Below are positions 8,201 through 12,436 of a stretch of DNA of 12,436 nt, in pieces. A program made the position numbers and the translations under genes. Under the pieces are notes generated by a model. It ran no database searches. It was given only the letters and a program-made list of their open reading frames with translations, and was not told the origin of the DNA. The stretch lies in the NCBI GenBank assembly GCA_009695395.1, contig SIBB01000055.1, positions 1 to 12,436 of the forward strand, written 5' to 3'. Each line of letters starts with the position of its first letter. Within the stretch, counting starts at the first letter, position 1. The stretch comes from Pedosphaera sp. Its GTDB lineage: Bacteria; Verrucomicrobiota; Verrucomicrobiia; Limisphaerales; SXTU01.

Positions 8201-8383
8201 ACCGGCGCGCGGATGCCGCAGGGCGGCGTCTTCCGTATGGACGGCACGAACATGGAGAACAACGGCGAGCAGCCCGATGTGCGCCTCTGGCTCACGCCGG
8301 AAGACTGGCTCACGCAACGCGACCCGCAGCTCGACAAAGCCATCGAGATGCTGCTGCCCACGAAGAAGGCCGAGGCGAAGTAG
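5201..8383 (+). CDS. Tricorn-like protease (S41 family)
   Basis: A 1060-residue exported homologue of archaeal tricorn protease, a large serine peptidase that trims oligopeptides. The signal peptide is clear (FAALLAAVVSASA|Q, cleavage near residue 26-27); starts at 5201, 5204 and 5210 are all possible, and none has a ribosome site. Residues about 35-330 and 345-650 are two beta-propellers made of PD40 repeats, marked by many SPDGK motifs. The C1 helical domain starts near 677 and a PDZ domain covers about 758-850 (KPGDYVLAINGQDV). The C2 S41 catalytic domain covers about 860-1055. Matching the known tetrad of Thermoplasma tricorn (S745, H746, S965, E1023), I see S744-H745 in ELESSHSEV, the oxyanion glycines G915-G916 in RFNRGGN, nucleophile S963 in HSYSNGE, and E1019 in ENNGEQPD. 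Asn964 follows the nucleophile where Asp is usual. The enzyme appears active. The signal peptide points to the periplasm, unlike cytosolic archaeal tricorn. Confidence 0.93.
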   Translation: MMLMKFRPSSDCVFAALLAAVVSASAQLTPPTPQSVVGARQPALSPDGKRVAFVYRGDVWVAASEGGRATALTSHVESDAYPMFSPDGKWVAFASKRNGGWDIFVVPADGGPAQQITWHSGAELTGGWSPDGKQLLFAARRESPNYALYAVDLKTLGTTRLTEDYAAMNYPSFSPDGKSVVYGRYGFPWTRPRYVGAAAAQIWTLNTADGRRKPLTNDDRQHLWTQFLPDGKRFATVTVGEVTPSASTLKVSVGTVTDSPARTPNLWFYDLDGKGKQITQFTGGAVRWPSVATKSGDIAFEYGPDLHLLKSGAKTATKIKLVVSADEKQTTRRREKLSTGITEAELSPDGKTLSFGLRGDIWTVAMEKAKGVAGRSEEFARRLTEWVGDDSDFTWSRDGKKLYFTSDREFNTRIYEMDLTTLAVKPLWSRPEEVTRLSLCPDGKHLAFWVAGGEGGLFTLALADGATKRVVHLPGTHWRTSGGGDFAWSPDMQWIAYTRKGESKAWNIWVVPAAGGESKNVTRLNATHAQPTWSPDGKLLFFQSDRDGSGLYVLPLQPETARMTDTDFKFEKPKDKVKVEIDFTDIQRRIRKLASQSPTGDLTVTADGTIAFMSEGDVWTVSYDGKETKRITTGGGKAGLRVLSESKAAMFVQNGEAWKFKLGDAKGPEKVTFSADFDRDVKAERKAAFTQFWRSYHHNFYDPNFHGRDWEGIRKRYEPFLEAVETHDDFSTVLGMMIGELESSHSEVTAAASSVPEPVTPHLGFTFDYTHAGPGVRVADVPTGAPGSYKQTEIKPGDYVLAINGQDVTLNEKLYQLINDRQDREFEFLVNKEPKKDGARKVKYKVLTAADWDNLQYQNRTERLRKYVETATGGKLGYLHISAMGGENQTRFEREAYEYMSGKQGMILDVRFNRGGNISDTLIDWLERKQHGWYRPRDEGPEAAPNRSWEKPVIVLMNEHSYSNGEMFPYAMRQRGIAKIVGMPTPGYVIWTWAMRLTDGTGARMPQGGVFRMDGTNMENNGEQPDVRLWLTPEDWLTQRDPQLDKAIEMLLPTKKAEAK

Positions 8384-8446
8384 CATTGCGGAGTGTCCTG
8401 GCAGAACGAGGCTGCGGCGGACTCCAAATGGCGACTGAATTCCCCT

Positions 8447-8475
8447 TTGACCCCTCGCGCCCGGTTGCCTACGTT
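8447..8475 (+). promoter_or_regulatory. Possible promoter for the DUF1501 gene, leaderless arrangement
   Basis: TTGACC at 8447-8452 matches the -35 consensus at 5 of 6 bases. After a 17-base spacer, TACGTT at 8470-8475 matches the -10 consensus at only 3 of 6. Transcription would then begin near the ATG at 8482, giving a leaderless message, which fits the lack of any Shine-Dalgarno there. The -10 match is weak and such hexamers occur by chance, so this is a suggestion only. Confidence 0.2.
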
Positions 8476-8481
8476 CGCCCC

Positions 8482-9888
8482 ATGCCAGTCGCCTTGCCGC
8501 ACGTCAGCGAGCATCGCCACGCGTTCACTTACCTGAACCCACGCGTGCGTGAGGGGCTGAACGTGGTCAGCCGTCGCTCAATGTTGAAGGCCGGCCTCGC
8601 GGGCATCGGCGGCTTGACCTTGCCGGACTTGCTCCGCGTGCGTGCGCAAGCCGCCGCGACTGGGCGCGCGATGGGCAGCAACAAGTCCGTCATTCTCCTC
8701 TGGATGGCCGGCGGTCCCAGCCACGTGGACATGTGGGATCCGAAGCCCGACGCGCCCCCCGGCTATCGCGGGCCGTTCAAGACCATTCCCACCAAGCTCC
8801 CGGGCGTTCACCTCTGCGAGCATCTCCCCAAGCAGGCCGCGATGATGGACAAGCTCACCATCCTTCGCTCGATGGATTGTCGCGGCAGCAACCACCAGCC
8901 GAACATGGTGATGCAGACCGCCAACGTTCTCGCCGAGCCGCGCACGAATCCCGAGGCGAAGATGTATCCCGGCTTCGCGTCCATCGTCGCGAAGCATCGC
9001 GGCGCGAATCAGCCCGGCATGCCGCCCGCCGTCCACCTCAACGTCCGCGACCGGACGCATTTCGCGTGGGCGGGCTACCTTGGCCAGAAATACAATCCGT
9101 TCATTGGCGACAACGTCAGCCAGCTCTTTCAACTCCCCGGCGAACTCACGATGGACCGCGTCCGCTCGCGCCAGACGCTGTCTCAGCAAATGGATTCGCT
9201 CCGGCGGGACGTGGACAACTCCGGCTCCATCGAAGCCCTCGACCGCTTCGGCCAGCAGGCCTTCGACCTCGTCGCTGGTGGGCAGGCGCAGGCGGCCTTC
9301 GACCTGAGCAACGAATCGCAACGGGTCGTGGACCGCTACGGTCCGCACGATTGGTGTCGCAAGGCGCTGCTCGCGCGGCGCCTCGTTGAGCGCGGCGTGA
9401 GCTTCGTCACGCTCGACCTCAGCAACCACTCCGCCTCCGGCACTTGGGACACGCACGGCGACAACATTCCGCCCTACGGCGGCATCTGGAGCGGCTTGCG
9501 TCCGCTGCTGCCAGTCTTCGACCACCTCTTCACCACGCTCGTCTCGGACCTCAGTGAGCGCGGGATGCTCGACGACGTGCTGGTCATCGCAATGGGTGAG
9601 TTCGGGCGTTCGCCTCAAATCGGCACGCAGGGCAGCACCGACGGTCGCAACCACTGGCCTTACGTCTCCTCCATCACGCTCGCTGGCGGCGGCTTCCGCC
9701 ACGGCCAGGTCATCGGCTCCACCGACCGCGACGGCGGGCAAATTGCATCGCGTGCGCTGACGCCCGGCGATCTCGCCGCGACCCTCTTCCATCACATGGG
9801 CGTGCCCGTGGACGTGACCTACGAAGACCACCAGCGCCGCCCGCGCTTCGTGGTGGAACACGGCGAACCAATCCGGGAATTGATTTAG
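8482..9888 (+). CDS. Tat-exported DUF1501 family protein
   Basis: A 468-residue protein. It carries a twin-arginine signal, SRRSMLKAGLAGIGGL, with the arginine pair at residues 31-32 after a short polar leader, the usual layout in this family. Family marks follow: LWMAGGPSHVDMWDPKP (about 73-89), a WDTHGDN stretch mid-protein, MGEFGRSP (371-378) and GRNHWP (388-393), then LAGGGFRHGQVIGSTDRDGG. DUF1501 belongs to the alkaline phosphatase/sulfatase-like clan and is abundant in Planctomycetes and Verrucomicrobia; its substrate is unknown. It is usually paired with a DUF1549/DUF1553 cytochrome-type protein, and no such partner is in this window. ATG at 8482 was chosen because homologues start with a leader of about this length; ATG at 8428 would add 18 residues and cannot be excluded. 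It lies 98 bp after the tricorn-like gene on the same strand. Confidence 0.9.
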   Translation: MPVALPHVSEHRHAFTYLNPRVREGLNVVSRRSMLKAGLAGIGGLTLPDLLRVRAQAAATGRAMGSNKSVILLWMAGGPSHVDMWDPKPDAPPGYRGPFKTIPTKLPGVHLCEHLPKQAAMMDKLTILRSMDCRGSNHQPNMVMQTANVLAEPRTNPEAKMYPGFASIVAKHRGANQPGMPPAVHLNVRDRTHFAWAGYLGQKYNPFIGDNVSQLFQLPGELTMDRVRSRQTLSQQMDSLRRDVDNSGSIEALDRFGQQAFDLVAGGQAQAAFDLSNESQRVVDRYGPHDWCRKALLARRLVERGVSFVTLDLSNHSASGTWDTHGDNIPPYGGIWSGLRPLLPVFDHLFTTLVSDLSERGMLDDVLVIAMGEFGRSPQIGTQGSTDGRNHWPYVSSITLAGGGFRHGQVIGSTDRDGGQIASRALTPGDLAATLFHHMGVPVDVTYEDHQRRPRFVVEHGEPIRELI

Positions 9889-9984
9889 TCCCGCAGTCCG
9901 GCTTCAGCCTTTGCGGCGATCTCCTCGGAAATTCTAAGTCCAGATCGAGACCAACCTGGCGAGGTTTGCGATGCTGCTCGGAGC

Positions 9985-10003
9985 GTTGCGGGATGCACGC
10001 AAC
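9985..10003. terminator. Weak hairpin in the convergent gap, possible terminator
   Basis: The 134-bp gap 9889-10022 lies between the stops of the convergent DUF1501 and moaC genes. It holds one perfect 6-bp stem, gttgcg (9985-9990) with cgcaac (9998-10003), around a 7-base loop. No run of T follows on either strand, so it is not a standard intrinsic terminator. It could still slow polymerase arriving from both sides. Nothing else is evident in this gap. Confidence 0.25.
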
Positions 10004-10022
10004 TGAGTTGGGTCTGATTTGG

Positions 10023-10481
10023 CTACGTCCTCCGTTTGGTCTTTTTCAGCAGCCGCACGCCGCTGATGACCATTAGCTTGTCCACCGCCTTGCACATATC
10101 GTAGATGGTCAGTGCGGCGATGGTCACGGCGGTCAGCGCCTCCATCTCCACGCCCGTCTGCGCCGCAATCTTCGCCGAGGCGGTGATGACCACGCGGTCG
10201 CGGCTGGCGGGAATCGCGAAGCTGACTTCGCAATGGGTGATGGGCAACGGGTGGCAGAGGGGAATCAACTCGCCGGTCTTCTTCGCCGCCAGAATTCCCG
10301 CGAGCCTGGCGGTGGCGAGGACGTTGCCCTTGGCGATGGCGTTGGACTCGATGAGTTTCAGCGTCGCCGGCTGGAGTTGGATTTCCCCGGTCGCGATGGC
10401 TTCGCGGAGCAGCACGGGTTTGGCGGACACGTCCACCATGCGGGCTTCGCCGGTGCGGGTGAGGTGGGAGAGGGTTTTCAT
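10023..10481 (-). CDS. moaC: Cyclic pyranopterin monophosphate synthase MoaC
   Basis: A 152-residue protein that converts the MoaA product, 3',8-cH2GTP, into cyclic pyranopterin monophosphate, the second stage of molybdenum cofactor synthesis in the cytoplasm. It aligns with E. coli MoaC without numbering shifts through the active site: K51 (AKGNVLATARLAG), C76-H77 (LIPLCHPL), E112 and E114 (GVEMEALTA), D128 and K131 (IYDMCKAVDK). The N-terminus TRTGEARMVDVSAK is also typical. The C-terminus is not: after VRLLKK it ends TKRRT, whereas the usual family tail continues with GGKSG and a few more residues (E. coli has 161). It starts 4 bases after the panB stop, so it is probably translated from the same message. 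No other moa genes are in the window. ATG at 10481 has no clear ribosome site but fits the family start exactly. Confidence 0.95.
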   Translation of the reverse strand: MKTLSHLTRTGEARMVDVSAKPVLLREAIATGEIQLQPATLKLIESNAIAKGNVLATARLAGILAAKKTGELIPLCHPLPITHCEVSFAIPASRDRVVITASAKIAAQTGVEMEALTAVTIAALTIYDMCKAVDKLMVISGVRLLKKTKRRT

Positions 10482-10485
10482 GGTT

Positions 10486-11253
10486 TCAAAGACTGGCGGC
10501 CCATTCGCGAACGACGCGGCTCACATCCTCGCCGACGCGGAGTTTGGGTTGCACGAACTTCGGCGTGAACCATGGGAACGCGCCCAGCAGGTCGTGGGTC
10601 ACGAGGATTTGCCCGTCGCAGTCCGGGCCGGAGCCGATGCCGATGGTGGCGAAAGTGAACTGTGCGGTGATTTCCTTCGCCACGGGCGGGGTGACGAGTT
10701 CGAGCACGACGGCGAAGATTCCGGCCTCGGCGAGCGCAGAGGCGTCATCGAGCAACTTGGCGCGGCCCGCGTCGTCCTTGCCCTTGATGCGGTATTTGCC
10801 GCCTTCCTCCAAGACATGCTGGGGCAACATGCCGATGTGGCCCATGAAGGGAATTCCGGCCGCCTGAATGGCGCGGATCTGCGGAAGGATGGCGCGTCCG
10901 CCCTCGGCCTTCACGGCTTCGGCTCCGGCAGTGACGAGGCGTTGGGCACTAGCGACGGCCTGCGCGGGCGTCTCGTAGCTGTGATACGGCAGGTCGCCGA
11001 CGAGGAGCGCGCGCGGTTTGGCGCGGGCGACGGCGCGGATGTGATGCTCCATCTCCGCGAGTGTGACGTGCGTGGTGTCCGGATAGCCGAGCACGACCAT
11101 GCCGAGGGAATCGCCGACGAGGAGAATGGGGATGCCTGCTTCGTCGAGCAATCGGGCCATCGGGTAATCGTAGGCCGTGAGCGCGCCGATGCGCTGCCCC
11201 GCGGCCTTCATGGCGCGGAGGGTGTCAGGCGTGACTTTGGCAGTGGCGTCCAC
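10486..11253 (-). CDS. panB: 3-methyl-2-oxobutanoate hydroxymethyltransferase (ketopantoate hydroxymethyltransferase)
   Basis: PanB adds a hydroxymethyl group from 5,10-methylenetetrahydrofolate to alpha-ketoisovalerate, giving ketopantoate, the first committed step to pantothenate and coenzyme A. All key parts are present: LTAYDYPMARLLDEAG, LVGDSLGMVVLGY (metal-binding Asp), LLVGDLPYHSY (second Asp), AVKAEGG (Lys and Glu), GHIGMLPQ, VLELVTP (catalytic Glu) and GIGSGPDCDGQILVTHDLLG near the end. The spacing of the first four catalytic residues (39, 28, 2) equals E. coli D45, D84, K112, E114. No ATG lies before the conserved core: GTG at 11253 gives a 255-residue protein closest to family length, while TTG at 11271 adds 6 residues and nearly abuts a hairpin. 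Neither has a ribosome site. moaC follows after 4 bases; gltD lies 94-112 bp upstream on the same strand. Confidence 0.95.
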   Translation of the reverse strand: MDATAKVTPDTLRAMKAAGQRIGALTAYDYPMARLLDEAGIPILLVGDSLGMVVLGYPDTTHVTLAEMEHHIRAVARAKPRALLVGDLPYHSYETPAQAVASAQRLVTAGAEAVKAEGGRAILPQIRAIQAAGIPFMGHIGMLPQHVLEEGGKYRIKGKDDAGRAKLLDDASALAEAGIFAVVLELVTPPVAKEITAQFTFATIGIGSGPDCDGQILVTHDLLGAFPWFTPKFVQPKLRVGEDVSRVVREWAASL

Positions 11254-11277
11254 GGGAGGAGCAAAGCGCAAAGTAGG

Positions 11278-11294
11278 TCAGGCTTCCAGCCTGA
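11278..11294. repeat. Perfect short hairpin upstream of panB
   Basis: tcaggct (11278-11284) pairs perfectly with agcctga (11288-11294) around the 3-base loop tcc. It sits immediately upstream of the panB start region and 3' of gltD on the minus strand. Its form resembles short interspersed palindromes seen between genes in Verrucomicrobia genomes; that comparison is from memory. It could act as an mRNA processing or stability element between gltD and panB. Confidence 0.6.
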
Positions 11295-11310
11295 GTTCCA
11301 TTTGAAACGA

Positions 11311-11362
11311 TCCGCGCGAGCGGAAGCTGACAGTCAGAAGGACAGGCGGGACGCGGTGTCCT
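11311..11362. repeat. Cluster of three further hairpins between gltD and panB
   Basis: Three inverted repeats occupy the rest of the gltD-panB gap. tccgc (11311-11315) pairs with gcgga (11320-11324) around gcga, a GNRA-type tetraloop if read as plus-strand RNA. ctgac (11327-11331) pairs with gtcag (11333-11337) around one base, too tight for an RNA hairpin but a clear DNA palindrome. aggaca (11339-11344) pairs with tgtcct (11357-11362) around 12 bases, ending 3 bases from the gltD stop. No T-run follows on the minus strand, so a standard terminator for gltD is not evident. Confidence 0.5.
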
Positions 11363-11365
11363 GCT

Positions 11366-12436
11366 TCAGGCCAGCTCCGTCTTGCCCATCAGGTAGCGGT
11401 CGCACTCGCGCGCGGCACCGCGGCCTTCGTTGAAGGCCCAGACGACGAGGCTCTGGCCGCGCCGGCAGTCGCCAGCAGCAAAGACGTTCGGGAGGCTGGT
11501 CTGGAATTTGCCGTGGTCGGCCTTCACGTTGGAACGCGGGTCGCGCTCGACGCCGAGGGCTTCGAGGAGCGTCTGTTCCGGTCCGAGGAAACCCATCGCC
11601 AGCAGGACGACTTGCGCTGGGACGATGCGCTCGGTGCCGGGAACGTTCTTCGGGATGAACTGGCCCTTCTCGTTCTTGCCCCACTCGATGTTCACGAGGT
11701 GGACGGCCTTGACGTTGCCCTGCCCGTCGTCCTCAAACTTCGTCGCGGTGGTGAGGTAGATGCGCGGGTCGTCACCGAACCGGGCCTTCGCCTCTTCCTG
11801 CCCGTAGTCCAGCTTGTAGGTCTTGGGCCACTCGGGCCAAGGGTTGTCCTTCGCGCGGTCCTGCGGCGGCTTCGGGAGGATTTCCACCTGCACGAGGGTC
11901 TGGCAGCCGTGGCGCATCGCGGTGCCCACGCAGTCGGTGCCGGTGTCGCCGCCGCCGATGACGACGACGTCCTTGCCCGCCGCGTTGATGGGGGCGGGCT
12001 TGCCGTCGAGCAACGCCTTGGTGTTGCTGTGCAGAAACTCCATCGCGAAGTGAACGCCTTTGAGTTGACGGCCATCGATGGGCAGGTCGCGGGGCTTGGT
12101 CGCGCCGGTGCAGAGCACGACGGCGTCGAAGTCGTCCATGAGCTGCTTGGCGGTCACGTCTTTGCCCACCTCGCAGTTGCAGACAAACTTCACGCCTTCG
12201 TCCTCGAGCAGCTTGATACGGCGCAGGACGACTTCGTTCTTCTCCAGCTTCATGTTGGGGATGCCATACATGAGCAGGCCGCCGGGGCGGTCCGCGCGCT
12301 CGAAGACGAGGACGCGGTGACCGGCTTTGTTGAGCTGCGCTGCGGCGCTGAGGCCGGCGGGGCCGGAGCCGATGACGGCGACCTTCTTGCCAGTGCGTTG
12401 CGCGGGCGGCTCGGGTTTGACCCAGCCGTTCTCCCA
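11366..12436 (-). CDS. gltD: Glutamate synthase small subunit (GltD-like), 5' end missing
   Basis: The C-terminal 356 residues of an NADPH-dependent glutamate synthase small subunit; the gene enters from the right edge, so its start and the cysteine-rich Fe-S region at the N-terminus are not visible. Within the window the order is: WVKPEPP linker, the FAD-binding motif KVAVIGSGPAGLSAA, PGGLLMYGIPNMKLEK (a GltD hallmark), the NADPH-binding motif VVVIGGGDTGTDCVGTAMRHG at about residues 160-180 of the fragment, AMGFLGPE, and the C-terminal FAD motif NVFAAGDCRRGQSLVVWAFNEGR. GltD passes electrons from NADPH to the large subunit GltB, which makes glutamate from glutamine and 2-oxoglutarate. gltB would be expected to the right of the window. 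The stop at 11366 is followed by a hairpin-rich gap and then panB on the same strand. Related oxidoreductases share this fold, but the MYGIPNMKLEK and WAFNEGR parts favour GltD. Confidence 0.93.
   Translation of the reverse strand, partial: WENGWVKPEPPAQRTGKKVAVIGSGPAGLSAAAQLNKAGHRVLVFERADRPGGLLMYGIPNMKLEKNEVVLRRIKLLEDEGVKFVCNCEVGKDVTAKQLMDDFDAVVLCTGATKPRDLPIDGRQLKGVHFAMEFLHSNTKALLDGKPAPINAAGKDVVVIGGGDTGTDCVGTAMRHGCQTLVQVEILPKPPQDRAKDNPWPEWPKTYKLDYGQEEAKARFGDDPRIYLTTATKFEDDGQGNVKAVHLVNIEWGKNEKGQFIPKNVPGTERIVPAQVVLLAMGFLGPEQTLLEALGVERDPRSNVKADHGKFQTSLPNVFAAGDCRRGQSLVVWAFNEGRGAARECDRYLMGKTELA

Noticed and set aside
5099..8386. Long minus-strand ORFs (5099-6121, 6236-7381, 7427-8386) opposite the tricorn-like gene
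   Set aside because: They are Arg/Ala/Val-rich antisense frames produced by high GC at third codon positions; no domain is recognisable, and the plus-strand gene is certain.
7972..8481. Upstream extension of the DUF1501 reading frame to 7972
   Set aside because: The extension overlaps the catalytic end of the tricorn-like gene in another frame and reads as Arg/Ala-rich shadow sequence; the Tat leader fits a start at 8482 or 8428.
10105..11433. 442-codon plus-strand ORF across moaC, panB and the gap before gltD
   Set aside because: It is antisense to two clear enzymes with complete active sites and has no family features of its own.

Overview
The window is about 12.4 kb of GC-rich bacterial chromosome. 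It most resembles a Verrucomicrobia genome of the Pedosphaera/Limisphaerales type. The grounds are a Tat-exported DUF1501 protein, a very long exported Ala/Gln/Lys coiled-coil protein, a bacterial tricorn protease homologue, short palindromic repeats in gene gaps, and starts that mostly lack a Shine-Dalgarno sequence. This placement is inference from gene content; no rRNA or marker phylogeny is available here.

Layout. At the left edge, on the minus strand, a DUF485 membrane protein (45-485) overlaps by ATGA the first 16 codons of what is probably a sodium:solute (acetate-type) symporter. From a divergent 170-bp gap a plus-strand series begins: a 1027-aa exported coiled-coil protein (656-3739), a HupE/UreJ-type membrane protein three bases later (3743-5065), a 1060-aa tricorn-like S41 protease (5201-8383), and a Tat-exported DUF1501 protein (8482-9888). 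A convergent 134-bp gap follows. The right side is a minus-strand housekeeping series, read right to left: the small subunit of glutamate synthase (gltD, cut by the window edge), panB (pantothenate synthesis) and moaC (molybdopterin synthesis). panB and moaC are only 4 bases apart.

How they fit together. The plus-strand genes share an envelope or extracytoplasmic destination but no obvious single pathway. gltD, panB and moaC belong to different pathways and look like ordinary housekeeping genes. No mobile element, CRISPR array, tRNA, rRNA, phage gene or defence system was seen. I did not find a clear new multi-gene system.

The points most worth a second look are: palindromic repeats lying inside the hupE reading frame ahead of its signal peptide; the large uncharacterised coiled-coil protein with its conserved C-terminal tail and its full-length antisense ORF; a MoaC lacking the usual GGKSG tail; four hairpins packed between gltD and panB; and an Asn in place of the usual Asp after the tricorn nucleophile.
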